From: Acinetobacter sp. P8-3-8
Lineage (GTDB): Bacteria; Pseudomonadota; Gammaproteobacteria; Pseudomonadales; Moraxellaceae
Length of the DNA stretch: 46,672 nt
Direction of reading: 5' to 3'
NCBI RefSeq assembly: GCF_000214135.1
Contig: NZ_AFIE01000026.1
Location: 1-46,672 of the forward strand
The notes under the pieces were generated by a model, which worked only from the letters and a program-made list of their open reading frames with translations, made no database searches and was not told the DNA's origin. Positions 1 through 8,378 of this stretch are shown here, piece by piece; position 1 is the first letter of the stretch, and every line of letters starts with the position of its first letter. The position numbers and the translations under genes are program-made.

Positions 1-358
1 CCAATAGGAGGGGGAGGCATTGGAATACTAGCTGTATCACCTTGATAAACAATGCCAGTAAATTCTGAATGATTACGCTCAAAGTCGTCAGGAAAGCCAA
101 TCTCTCCATTTTCTGTCCGACTAATCCACATATATTGAAGATTAGTCATATCAAAAAGCTCTTTTGGAAAAAATGGAGGAAGAAATTGTCCAATTTTTTC
201 CCCATTTTCTACGCAGATTAGTTCGATTAGACAATCTTCAAAAAGAGATTTTTCTTCAATCTCTTTATACATTATTCCGTTAAATGGTAGTTTAAAAAAA
301 ATTTTCCATTTTTCTCATATAATAATTCATCAAAATCTACAAGCTGTGCTGTTTCCAT
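1..358 (-). pseudogene. Third immunity-like paralogue, frameshifted and cut by the window edge
   Basis: Reading the minus strand from an ATG at 358 gives METAQLVDFDELLYEKNG, which then runs into a stop within about 12 codons. Shifting frame by one base in the run of eight A at 294-301 (plus strand) restores a reading frame to the window edge. That frame is clearly homologous to the two genes upstream: it keeps an IGQFLPPFFPKELFDM-type core, a YMW motif, an FTGIVYQG segment and the following SIPMP. One missing T in the coding-strand homopolymer explains it. It is the last member of a toxin/immunity operon. It could be a decayed gene, a phase-variable one or a sequencing error. The C-terminus is outside the window. 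Confidence 0.7.
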
Positions 359-397
359 TTTTATTCTCAGTTATATAAGTCAAAATAAAGCAACAAC

Positions 398-1036
398 TTA
401 GATATGGTTGTTAATATCAAAGAGGTCACTGTTCTTAAGGGTTTTGATTGTTGTATCATTGACGATATAGTTTAAGTAATTTATACCAAAATTATCTATT
501 TGATAGATAATTTTATTATCTTTCATGTCTTCTCCATTAATTACAGCATAAAATCTACCTCCTCCTCCTTGTAAATCATCTAAAGTTAATGGGTAATCTA
601 TACTTTCTTTGATCTTGTACTCTTCATTCCATTTTTTTAATTCCTCTTCCCATTCTATATTTTGTATATTAGGGAATGGAGGCATTGGAATGCTGGCAGA
701 ATTTCCTTGGAATAAAACACCAGTAAAATTAGAATGATTAAAATCATCAGGAAAGCCATATTCTCCATTTTCTGTATTTGCGATCCACATATATTGCAGA
801 TTCTGCATATCAAATAATTCTTTTGGGAATAAAGGGGGAATATATTGTCCAATTCTTTTCCCTTTTTGAATACATGTTAGACTAATTGGGCGATCTTCAA
901 ACCATCCATAGGGTGCTATTTCTTGTAGTTCTTGATAGAGCACACCTGAAAATAATTGTTTTCTAAAGTAAATTAGTCCATCATCATGGGTTTGTAAATA
1001 GTCAGAATGAACAAGTTGGTACATTGTCTTATTCAT
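398..1036 (-). CDS. Immunity-like protein, YwqK-type (paralogue 2)
   Basis: A 212-residue soluble protein with no signal peptide or membrane segment. It is a paralogue of the next gene upstream: shared blocks include MYQLV, a KQLFSGVLY-like segment, GKRIGQYIPP, LFD..NLQYMW, FTGVLFQGN, SIDYPLTLDDL, GGG.FYAVI.G and KIIYQID. The two LFSGVLY/FTGVLF segments resemble the MORN-like YwqK module found in antitoxins paired with YwqJ deaminase toxins; that family link is an inference. The start at 1036 overlaps the stop of the upstream gene (ATGAATAA). By comparison with the paralogue, ATG 1024 (MYQLV) is an equally good start. Likely role: neutralising a cognate or related deaminase toxin in the cytoplasm. 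Confidence 0.75.
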   Translation of the reverse strand: MNKTMYQLVHSDYLQTHDDGLIYFRKQLFSGVLYQELQEIAPYGWFEDRPISLTCIQKGKRIGQYIPPLFPKELFDMQNLQYMWIANTENGEYGFPDDFNHSNFTGVLFQGNSASIPMPPFPNIQNIEWEEELKKWNEEYKIKESIDYPLTLDDLQGGGGRFYAVINGEDMKDNKIIYQIDNFGINYLNYIVNDTTIKTLKNSDLFDINNHI

Positions 1037-1655
1037 CTTTAAATAAAATATGATGATCTATATTAAACAGATCAGTATTTTTTAATACTTTCATTCTTTT
1101 ACCGTCAAGGATGCAATTTAATGTTGGACCACCGATATCATCTATTTGATAAATTATTTTCCTATCTATTTCATTTTTCCCATGAATTACGGCATAAAAT
1201 ACACCTCCCCCCCAAGATAGCTCATCTAAAGTCATAGGATAATCAATACTTAATTTCTTATTGTACTCTTGTCGCTGTAACTCCCATTCATAATCCGTTA
1301 AATCATCCCAAATATCAGGCATATCAATAAATGATGGGTTACCTTGAAATAAAATTCCTGTAAATTCTGGATGTTTTAAATCCTCAAAAAAACCATATTC
1401 TCCATATTCAGATCTATTTACCCACATATAGCGTAAATTATTTAGATCAAATAATTCTTCAGGAAAATATGGTGGAAGATATCGCCCAATCCTTTTGCCA
1501 TCTCTAATACAGGTAAGATTAATCTCGCATAGAAAGTTATCTTTTTCGAATCTATCACCTAACTCCTCCATTAAAACGCCACTAAATAACTGATGTTTAA
1601 AAAAAATCAGTCCTTCTTTCTCATATAAAACTTCAGAATCGACAAGCTGGTACAT
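1029..1655 (-). CDS. Immunity-like protein, YwqK-type (paralogue 1)
   Basis: A 208-residue cytoplasmic-looking protein that directly follows the deaminase toxin gene and overlaps its end by 23 bp, which fits translational coupling of toxin and immunity. A GAGGAG ribosome site lies 9 bases before ATG 1655. It shares its whole length with the next gene downstream: MYQLV start, HQLFSGVLM, GKRIGRYLPPYFPEELFDL, YMW, EFTGILFQGN, SIDYPMTLDEL, GGGVFYAVIHGK and KIIYQID. Being closest to the toxin, it is the most likely cognate immunity protein. The function is inferred from position and from YwqK-like motifs; I do not recognise it as a named family. Confidence 0.8.
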   Translation of the reverse strand: MYQLVDSEVLYEKEGLIFFKHQLFSGVLMEELGDRFEKDNFLCEINLTCIRDGKRIGRYLPPYFPEELFDLNNLRYMWVNRSEYGEYGFFEDLKHPEFTGILFQGNPSFIDMPDIWDDLTDYEWELQRQEYNKKLSIDYPMTLDELSWGGGVFYAVIHGKNEIDRKIIYQIDDIGGPTLNCILDGKRMKVLKNTDLFNIDHHILFKDE

Positions 1656-2994
1656 TGTTTACAGTCTCCTCAGTGATAATCACAGCATTAACTAAAATAC
1701 CACAACAGTTTGCACATGCCGCAAAGACTTCTCCTTGCCCATTACCTTTTTGAATTTTATAAGTTGCCGCAACAATATCTTTAAGTTGAGCATTAGGAAC
1801 TGTATTTAATACTTCATTGGTAGCTAGTACTTCTGCATGCAGTCCAGGTAGTCCAGCACGTTGTGGGATTACAGGATTGGTTTTTAAATACGCCAAGATC
1901 GCTTGTTCCATTTGAGGATGAAGTACAGGTCGTTGTGGGTGTATTTGGTAAAGATATTTAATATAAGAAATATATAATACTGGATTGGTGATTTGGTAAC
2001 CACCATCTATAGTCTTAGCAAAATTAGGAAATTGCTTAATTAGATTACCCGCACTATCATAGATTTTAAGCACGGTATTATTTGTAATAAAGCTTACATC
2101 ACTATAGTTCCTATTTGTAATTGTTTTAGACGGGTCTTTAAAAATAATATTTGTCCAAGTTTTAAATATTCTTCCTTGATAAGTTGCTCTTGCAATCGCT
2201 ACTTTTAATTCTAGATATTTATCAGTTAAATTTTTACTGCCTTGTGTTGCAGCTTTTGTCAAAATCTTTGCTGCATCCGCTTCAACAATTGCACTCAGAC
2301 GTTTAGTAGCCAAAAACTCCTTATTAAAAATAGTTTGTCCCGCCGTTTTGGCCGCAGGGGAAAGTGTTTTAAAAAGTTTACTGGCAGCTTTTACTTCATT
2401 GGCAGTGTATTTAACCGTTGAACTACCAACGACAGCAACACCACCACTTGCCATTCCTCCTGTTACTAATCCATCAAGATAAACAGTGACTTGTGTATTG
2501 CAAGCCATATTCATAATGCAGTGTAAAACACGTGTTCCTACAGTAGAGGCGCCAGCGCCTATGGCTGTAATAGCTTCTGGGGCAGCAACTACTACAGCAG
2601 GTGCAAATACAGCTCCGATGAGAATCGCAGCATTTCGAGCATCTCGTTGATTCTTTTGGAGCCATTTGGACTCGCAAGCAGCATCCCATCTATTGGCACA
2701 GTTGACCTGACTAAACGCAATCAGTTTGGCGAGTGAATCAAGCGCAGGATCAGTATTTGAAAATTTAATTTTACCGTTAGTACCTGCGTAATACAGCCTG
2801 ATTTTTTGCTTTTGGCTATAAGTTAACGATGGATCTAAATCTATTGTTTGAGCGAAACGCATCTGTGTAGCATAGACTGCACTTAATACACGTAAAATAC
2901 AGAGATCATCCCCTTGTTTTGTGCATTTAGCCGCTGTCTCATCCAATTTAAATGGGACATGAATATCATTCTTCTGCGGATCCTGAACAAACAT
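1633..2994 (-). CDS. YwqJ-type deaminase toxin, lacking a delivery domain
   Basis: 453 residues. The C-terminal 70 residues carry a zinc deaminase signature: H386-A-E388 in GLHAEVLATNE, then C427-A-N-C430 in FAACANCCGI. This HAE + CxxC layout is that of YwqJ-related deaminase domains in bacterial polymorphic toxins. H386, C427 and C430 would bind zinc and E388 would be catalytic. Before it, about residues 115-200 form a Gly/Ala-rich hydrophobic stretch of the kind often seen between delivery and toxin regions. No signal peptide, PAAR, Rhs, filamentous haemagglutinin or LXG domain is visible. No ribosome site precedes ATG 2994, and the frame stays open to a stop near 3100. The ORF is therefore probably the 3' part of a larger effector. 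Immunity-like genes follow at once. Confidence 0.75.
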   Translation of the reverse strand: MFVQDPQKNDIHVPFKLDETAAKCTKQGDDLCILRVLSAVYATQMRFAQTIDLDPSLTYSQKQKIRLYYAGTNGKIKFSNTDPALDSLAKLIAFSQVNCANRWDAACESKWLQKNQRDARNAAILIGAVFAPAVVVAAPEAITAIGAGASTVGTRVLHCIMNMACNTQVTVYLDGLVTGGMASGGVAVVGSSTVKYTANEVKAASKLFKTLSPAAKTAGQTIFNKEFLATKRLSAIVEADAAKILTKAATQGSKNLTDKYLELKVAIARATYQGRIFKTWTNIIFKDPSKTITNRNYSDVSFITNNTVLKIYDSAGNLIKQFPNFAKTIDGGYQITNPVLYISYIKYLYQIHPQRPVLHPQMEQAILAYLKTNPVIPQRAGLPGLHAEVLATNEVLNTVPNAQLKDIVAATYKIQKGNGQGEVFAACANCCGILVNAVIITEETVNNVPACRF

Positions 2995-5057
2995 TGCAAG
3001 TTGGTAACAATCAAGCCTATGCTTTGGAACAAGCTTGGAAATTACTACAACAAAAAATTTATGATCAACTTTACATACAGATTGAATTTCCTCAAATTTT
3101 TAATCATATTCAGATTGTGCAAAAGAACAACGCCATTGAACCTGATTTAAATCAGCTATATCAGTATATAAAACAGCAAAGTCTTACTGAAATTGCGGAG
3201 TTGTATGATGTTTTTAGCCGTGGTCCACAACTATTTCATGATATTCAAAATGGTTTAAAGCAAATTGTCTCAACAAGTATTCATCCTGATTTAATTGATA
3301 AAATTCTCAATCAAACTTTACAGGTTCATATCCCAGAAGCAAAAGATGGTTTTTATACTGGGACAGAAAATGATGATCTACTTATTAGTAGTGTTAGTAA
3401 TGATATTTTTGATGGTGGATATGGTATCAATTATTATCTTTTTACCCGAGGAAGTGGCCAAGATACAATTCAGTCAGCTTGGATAGATGAAAACTCCCCA
3501 CAAACGGAAACTTATATTTTATTAGATTTATTACCCCAGAATTTACAGGTCAGTATTGAGTCTAAAGATGTAATTTTAAATATTGTGGGTTCGGAAGATC
3601 AATTACGTATTGAACAAGCATTTTCAGAAAATTCAATTTTTAAAACCATAACATTTGCAGATCAAACAATTTGGAATCTTGAAAATCTTAAAATGCAAGG
3701 ATTAACAGGTACGGTCCAAGATGATTTTATTCAAGGTTTTGAAAATCGGGATAATATTATTTATGGTAATGCAGGCAATGACACACTTTATGGTCAGAAT
3801 GGTAACGACCAATTGTGCGGTGATGAAGGTGATGACCAGCTTTATGCAGGAGAAGGAGATGATCTGCTGAGAGGTGGTTCGGGTAGTGATGTTTTAGATG
3901 GTGGATACGGTATAAATACCTATATTTTCAATTATGGGGATGGACACGATACAATTCAATCAGTATATCTTGATGAAAATTCATTACTCACTGAAACTCA
4001 TATTTTACTCGGTGTATTACCTAATGATATAGAGTTGGAAATTCAGTATTCAACAGATCTCCTTATTAAAATTAAAAATACAGAGGATCAATTGTTGATT
4101 CGGGATATTTTTAATACATTCTTCATCTTTAAATCATTAACATTTGCAGATCAAAGTATATGGTCATTGGAGGATATAAAGAATTTTTCTCTTATCGGTA
4201 ATAAACAAGACAACTTTATTGAAGGTTATGAAAATAGAAACAACATTATTTATGGCAACGAAGGCAATGACACACTTTATGGTCAAAATGGCAATGATCA
4301 ATTGTACGGTGGTAATGACGATGATTATTTGGTAGGAAATGAAGGGAATGACCAACTGTATGGTGGAAGTGGAACTAACATTCTTATAGGTGGGAAAGGA
4401 GATGATCAGTATGTCATTGAAAATTCAACAGATGAGATTACAGAAAATGCTAAAGAAGGTATAGATACAGTACAAAGCTCAGTTAGTTCTACTTTAGGGA
4501 GTTATATAGAAAACCTTACACTTGTAGGATTATCGGCAATTAATGGCACAGGTAATTCACTTGCCAATACTTTAAAGGGTAATAGTGCGAATAATACGTT
4601 GAATGGTGGTGCTGGCAATGACTATATAGAAAGTGGTGCTGGAAATGACAAATTACTTGGTGGCAATGGTAAGGATGTACTTAGTGGTGGTTTAGGAAAT
4701 GACCAATTTACAGGTGGAGCAGGTGCCGATATTGTAATATACGAACTATTAGTTAGTTCTGACGCTATCGGTGGGAACGGTAATGATAATTGGACTGATT
4801 TTATTGTTGGTAATACAGCGACTAATGTAAATGCGGACAAAATAGATATCAGAGATCTTTTAGTTGATTACACAGGAAACTACAGTTCTAGTAATTTAGA
4901 ATCATTTATTAAAACTATAGTGAATGGTTCAAATACTCAGCTTTATATTGATCGAGATGGTAGTGGTTCAACGTACAACAGTTCGTTATTTTTGACATTA
5001 AATAATGTGAATACTCATTTTAATGAATTGGTTAATAATCAACAGATTATGGTCTAA
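2952..5057 (+). CDS. RTX calcium-binding protein, C-terminal part with type I secretion signal
   Basis: 701 residues. Residues 20-130 are helical and resemble the region before the repeats in large RTX proteins. Two similar modules at about 150-250 and 315-415 (G.GIN.Y.F..G.G.DTIQS..., then TFADQ..W.LE) match the haemolysin-type calcium-binding related domain. They are separated by nonapeptide repeats such as GNAGNDTLYGQNGNDQL. More repeats lie at 435-485 and 545-590. The C-terminus (about 588-701: GGAGAD, WTDFIVGNTATN, ADKIDIRDLL, LYIDRDGSGSTY) matches the VCA0849-type T1SS target domain. The frame opens at ATG 2952 directly after a stop, with no ribosome site and within the toxin gene on the other strand, so it is probably 5'-truncated. 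No secretion genes are adjacent. Confidence 0.75.
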   Translation: MGHEYHSSADPEQTLQVGNNQAYALEQAWKLLQQKIYDQLYIQIEFPQIFNHIQIVQKNNAIEPDLNQLYQYIKQQSLTEIAELYDVFSRGPQLFHDIQNGLKQIVSTSIHPDLIDKILNQTLQVHIPEAKDGFYTGTENDDLLISSVSNDIFDGGYGINYYLFTRGSGQDTIQSAWIDENSPQTETYILLDLLPQNLQVSIESKDVILNIVGSEDQLRIEQAFSENSIFKTITFADQTIWNLENLKMQGLTGTVQDDFIQGFENRDNIIYGNAGNDTLYGQNGNDQLCGDEGDDQLYAGEGDDLLRGGSGSDVLDGGYGINTYIFNYGDGHDTIQSVYLDENSLLTETHILLGVLPNDIELEIQYSTDLLIKIKNTEDQLLIRDIFNTFFIFKSLTFADQSIWSLEDIKNFSLIGNKQDNFIEGYENRNNIIYGNEGNDTLYGQNGNDQLYGGNDDDYLVGNEGNDQLYGGSGTNILIGGKGDDQYVIENSTDEITENAKEGIDTVQSSVSSTLGSYIENLTLVGLSAINGTGNSLANTLKGNSANNTLNGGAGNDYIESGAGNDKLLGGNGKDVLSGGLGNDQFTGGAGADIVIYELLVSSDAIGGNGNDNWTDFIVGNTATNVNADKIDIRDLLVDYTGNYSSSNLESFIKTIVNGSNTQLYIDRDGSGSTYNSSLFLTLNNVNTHFNELVNNQQIMV

Positions 5058-5065
5058 CTATGTAT

Positions 5066-5102
5066 AAAAAGAGTTCTCAATAGCAAGATTAGAGAACTTT
5101 TT
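5066..5102 (+). terminator. Rho-independent terminator after the RTX gene
   Basis: AGTTCTC at 5072-5078 pairs with GAGAACT at 5092-5098. An A run precedes the stem and a T run follows it. It lies 9 bases after the RTX stop. Confidence 0.75.
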
Positions 5103-5252
5103 ATGCTTAAAATTTGAGCTTAAAACCTGAATAATGCATATTTTCATCATGAGTCGATTTAAGACGCATCTACGCTTTGTAACTTTGTATCTATATGACA
5201 ATATTCAGGTATATTTATTCAAAACTATATTTCCGATCTTTTTATTCAATCA

Positions 5253-5486
5253 TTACAGTGTTAAAGGCTCTAAACCTTTCACAATATCGTTGAACTCAGA
5301 ACCATTCAACCAAAAAGATTTCTTCAAAAATAATGTTGTCATGATACTTTCTGCAATATCGCTATTGGTATTTTCACAGAATAGACCATATTGGCTTCCG
5401 AGTACTGTATTGTCCTCAATGAGACGGATATAGTACGCATGTTGTTCATCTGCATAACCAAGAATTGCATCACGTTGAGTAGCCAT
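5253..5486 (-). CDS. ddrR: DdrR, DNA-damage co-repressor partner of UmuDAb
   Basis: A 77-residue protein (MATQRDAILGYADEQHAYYI...) divergent from the umuDAb homologue. I chose ATG 5486 because a GGAGA ribosome site lies upstream at good spacing; an in-frame ATG ten codons earlier (5516) lacks one. In Acinetobacter, ddrR is a small genus-restricted gene next to and divergent from umuDAb, and its product acts with UmuDAb to repress part of the damage response. Size, position and the shared operator agree with that. The product has no DNA-binding motif I can see, as expected for a co-repressor. The name rests on synteny rather than on a known domain. Confidence 0.85.
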   Translation of the reverse strand: MATQRDAILGYADEQHAYYIRLIEDNTVLGSQYGLFCENTNSDIAESIMTTLFLKKSFWLNGSEFNDIVKGLEPLTL

Positions 5487-5709
5487 TTTTATGTCTCCAC
5501 ATAGAAAATCAAACAATTAAGTAAGCTAAGTTGGATCAGTAAACTTATTCAAATAGATCAATGAATTAGCGGAATAATAGAATTTATATTCATTCTAAGT
5601 TATTGATTTATGAAAAGTGTATTGATTATCTTGGTCATCCTTGATCAAATAGATGTATCAAAAACTGATCGATAAGCTTATTGTTATTCAAAAAAAACAT
5701 GGCGTCAAC

Positions 5710-5730
5710 TTGAATTTGTAACTTTTTCAA
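5710..5730. promoter_or_regulatory. UmuDAb/DdrR operator between ddrR and umuDAb
   Basis: A 21-base inverted repeat, TTGAA-N11-TTCAA, with the centre TTTGTAACTTT. It closely resembles the palindrome reported as the UmuDAb operator in the ddrR-umuDAb intergenic region of Acinetobacter. It lies 45 bases before the umuDAb start, so it can serve both divergent promoters. Confidence 0.8.
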
Positions 5731-5775
5731 GATATATTAATTTTAATAGCTGTAACACAGCATATAGGATATAGC

Positions 5776-6387
5776 ATGACTAAAAAAGTAGAATTTGAAC
5801 ATGGAGGTGTCAGAACCAATGCAGGGCGTAAAGCGCAATTTAATGAACCTACAAAAGTCATCCGTGTACCTGAGTCACAAGTTGATTTTATCAAAAGTTG
5901 GTTACTGAAAAATTTCAAAAATGGCCCTTTAAGTGATTTAACATCAACTATTAAAATCCAAACAGTTCGTCCAAATAACGATAAAATTTATCAAATTCCA
6001 ATGGCGACTGAGCGTGTGGCTGCTGGTGTACCTTTTTCTGTGCAGGATACAATAGACCAGTCTTTGGATATGAATGAGTTTTTGATTCGCAATGAAAGCT
6101 CTACATTTATCGTGAAAGCGAATTCTTTATCTATGCTTGATGTTGGAATTGACATTGATGATCCATTGATCGTTGATCGTAGCATTACTGCCAAATCAGG
6201 AGATATTGTGATTGCACGTATTGATAATGATTTTACGGTAAAGCGTCTGATGATTGATAAACAGTTCGATCCACCTAAGATTTGGTTAAAAGCTGAAAAT
6301 CCTGAGTATCAAAATATTTACATTGAAGAAGGGCAAGAAGTCGAAATTTGGGGTGTCGTGACGTATAACCTAAAACGAATGCGCTAA
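5776..6387 (+). CDS. umuDAb: UmuDAb, self-cleaving LexA-like repressor of the DNA damage response
   Basis: 203 residues, longer at the N-terminus than ordinary UmuD. The S24 peptidase hallmarks are in place: cleavage site A83-G84 (VAAGVPF), nucleophile S119 (NSLSM) and general base K156 (TVKRL). These numbers equal those described for Acinetobacter UmuDAb. In this genus, which lacks LexA, the protein represses damage-inducible genes and cleaves itself when RecA is activated. The N-terminal 60 residues (GGVRTNAGRKAQFNEPTKVIRV) would bind DNA. No umuC follows; the next 477 bases are non-coding. It is divergent from ddrR, with the shared operator between them. Confidence 0.93.
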   Translation: MTKKVEFEHGGVRTNAGRKAQFNEPTKVIRVPESQVDFIKSWLLKNFKNGPLSDLTSTIKIQTVRPNNDKIYQIPMATERVAAGVPFSVQDTIDQSLDMNEFLIRNESSTFIVKANSLSMLDVGIDIDDPLIVDRSITAKSGDIVIARIDNDFTVKRLMIDKQFDPPKIWLKAENPEYQNIYIEEGQEVEIWGVVTYNLKRMR

Positions 6388-6864
6388 TTGTGTAATTTTA
6401 TAGATTTAAGAAGCTACTTTATTTGAGATTCGATAATTTGATAAGACGTTTAATGAGCTGTTATTAAAGTCATTCTTCAAATCCAAAGCCATGCAATGAT
6501 GGACTAAAGTCCTGGGTATTCTCTTGGGTATTCTAATGTTATTGATTTGATAATTTATTTTTGTCGTCAAATAGACCGTGCTTTAATTTTTATATCAAGC
6601 GTTTGTTTTTGAATAATTTAGAGTAAATAACGAATTTTTTTGGTCATTCTTTTTTAATACGTCAATTTGTTTTTAATCAGTCAATGAGCCTGTCGTGAAT
6701 ATTTTATTCTCTTTCAGCTACCCGAATTTTTCTTCAAATGAATGATTTAAATCGATTATTTAAGACGTATTTTTCACATAAATTAAAATAAAAAGCCATT
6801 GTGATCGTCGTTAACTCTGAGCAAACTAAAAGCGGTTTAATCGCTGAACAATAAAAGGATTTTA
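6388..6864. other. Non-coding spacer after umuDAb
   Basis: 477 AT-rich bases. I find no ORF, RNA gene or clear terminator, and no recognisable umuC remnant. A short direct repeat TGGGTATTCT occurs twice, at 6513 and 6525. The promoter of the aldolase-family gene is presumably near the end. Confidence 0.5.
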
Positions 6865-7620
6865 ATGATGAAACGGCCTAAGCATATTCAGAAATCAGAA
6901 TGGGAAGCACGTTGTCAATTGGCAGCATTGTATCGCCTCATTGCTTATTATCGCATGACAGATTTGATTGATACCCATATTAGTTTGCGTGTTCCAGATG
7001 AGCCGAATCACTTCCTTATTAACCGATATGGTGTAACTTTTGATCAGATGACAGCTTCAGATTTGGTTAAAATTGATCATGAGGGCAATATCGTTGCAGA
7101 TTATGATCAAGGGAAAATGGTCAATGTTGCAGGTTTTGTGATTCATTCCGCTTTACATCATGCTAAAGACGATATTCATTGCGTGATTCATACACATACT
7201 GCGGATGGTATTGCTGTTTCTGCACAGGAAGATGGTTTATTACCGTTGTCTCAGCATGCACTCAAGTTTTATAACAATATTGCTTATCATGAGTATGAAG
7301 GAATTGCTTTTTCTACCGCGGAAAGGGAGCGTTTGGTTCATGATTTGGGGAATTTCCGTTGCATGATTTTGCGAAACCACGGCTTGTTAGCGACAGGAAA
7401 TTCAATTGCACGTGCATTTCATGAAATTTATTTTTTAGAACGAGCTTGCCAAGTTCAAATTAAAGCCATGAGTAGTTCGAAATTACATTATCCAAGTCAA
7501 GAAATTTGTGAATATACGGTGAAGCAATTTGAAAGTGATGCTGCGGAACCGATTATTCAGGCTGCATGGAACGCAGCATTATCTTTGATTAAAGATCAAC
7601 AACAAGATTATTGTTCATAA
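6865..7620 (+). CDS. Class II aldolase/adducin family protein
   Basis: 251 residues covering one class II aldolase/adducin domain. Metal-binding histidines are visible in VIHTHTADG (H109, H111) and in the RNHGLLATG motif (H172). Members cleave aldol linkages of small phosphorylated sugars or related substrates; the substrate cannot be told from sequence. An AAAGGA site precedes the start. ATG 6865 and ATG 6868 are both possible. The gene stands alone and converges on the pirin gene. Confidence 0.88.
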   Translation: MMKRPKHIQKSEWEARCQLAALYRLIAYYRMTDLIDTHISLRVPDEPNHFLINRYGVTFDQMTASDLVKIDHEGNIVADYDQGKMVNVAGFVIHSALHHAKDDIHCVIHTHTADGIAVSAQEDGLLPLSQHALKFYNNIAYHEYEGIAFSTAERERLVHDLGNFRCMILRNHGLLATGNSIARAFHEIYFLERACQVQIKAMSSSKLHYPSQEICEYTVKQFESDAAEPIIQAAWNAALSLIKDQQQDYCS

Positions 7621-7641
7621 AGCATTTTTTGGACAATAAAA

Positions 7642-7670
7642 AATCCTCTGTATTTATAATACAGAGGATT
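7642..7670 (-). terminator. Terminator of the pirin gene, possibly bidirectional
   Basis: A perfect 12-base stem, AATCCTCTGTAT with ATACAGAGGATT. On the minus strand it is followed by a T run, so it ends the pirin transcript. It sits between two convergent genes. Confidence 0.8.
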
Positions 7671-7688
7671 CTTCATGGTTTAAGTCAA

Positions 7689-8378
7689 TTAATTGGTTAA
7701 ATCAAACCAGATGAATTGACTGTTTTCATTCGCTGAAAGTATTGCATCTTCATCAAATAGATAAGCATCACCAGCTTTGACTATTTGACCTGCAATATCA
7801 ACTTCACCTTCAATTACATGTACATAGTTGAACATTTGAGTTGCTTTAACTTCAAGCGTGTGACCTTTTTCCAAATATGCTGCTTTGATTTCAGCATTTT
7901 GACGAATATGCATCGGTGCATTTTCGTTCGGGCCTGCGATGAGTTGCCACTCATTTGGTGTTTTTTTCGGGTCACGTTCAATTTGTTGATAGTTCGGTTC
8001 AGCATTTTTCACATTTGGAATTACCCAAATTTGTAGGATGTGAACTGGTGTATCACCTTGGTTGAATTCACTATGTTGAACGCCTGTTCCTGCGCTCATC
8101 AATTGCCATTCACCCGCTTTGATGTGACCTACATTACCCATGCTGTCTTTATGCGAAATCGTACCATCAAGCACGCAAGTCAAGATTTCCATGTTGTCAT
8201 GGGCATGTGTACCAAAACCGTTATGTGCAGCAATGGTATCGTCATTGATGACACGTAAAGAACCAACACCCATGTATTTAGGGTCATACCAGCTACCAAA
8301 AGAGAAGCTATGTTTGGTATCTAGCCAACCCGCTTTTACATGTCCACGGTCTTCACTACGATGTAAAAATGTATTCAT
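7689..8378 (-). CDS. Pirin family protein (YhhW/quercetinase-like bicupin)
   Basis: 229 residues. The N-terminal cupin keeps the metal ligands of pirins: H58 and H60 in THAHDNMEI, then H102 and E104 in VQHSEFN. The RG.VKAGWLDTKHSFSFG.W opening is typical of the family. Close relatives have quercetin 2,3-dioxygenase activity in vitro; the true role is unknown. Length is normal. A monocistronic gene. Confidence 0.93.
   Translation of the reverse strand: MNTFLHRSEDRGHVKAGWLDTKHSFSFGSWYDPKYMGVGSLRVINDDTIAAHNGFGTHAHDNMEILTCVLDGTISHKDSMGNVGHIKAGEWQLMSAGTGVQHSEFNQGDTPVHILQIWVIPNVKNAEPNYQQIERDPKKTPNEWQLIAGPNENAPMHIRQNAEIKAAYLEKGHTLEVKATQMFNYVHVIEGEVDIAGQIVKAGDAYLFDEDAILSANENSQFIWFDLTN

Noticed and set aside
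3750-4720. Short tandem repeats that could suggest a CRISPR array or a satellite
   Set aside because: They are in frame and code for RTX nonapeptides; spacing and sequence vary with the protein motif.
5134-5433. 99-codon plus-strand ORF over ddrR
   Set aside because: It is antisense to ddrR, which has a ribosome site, known synteny and protein-like composition; the plus frame has none of these.
6513-6534. Direct repeat TGGGTATTCT, 12 bases apart
   Set aside because: Only two units and no link to a gene or element end; likely chance or an old duplication.
6388-6864. Possible umuC remnant after umuDAb
   Set aside because: I looked for Y-family polymerase motifs in the forward frames and found none.
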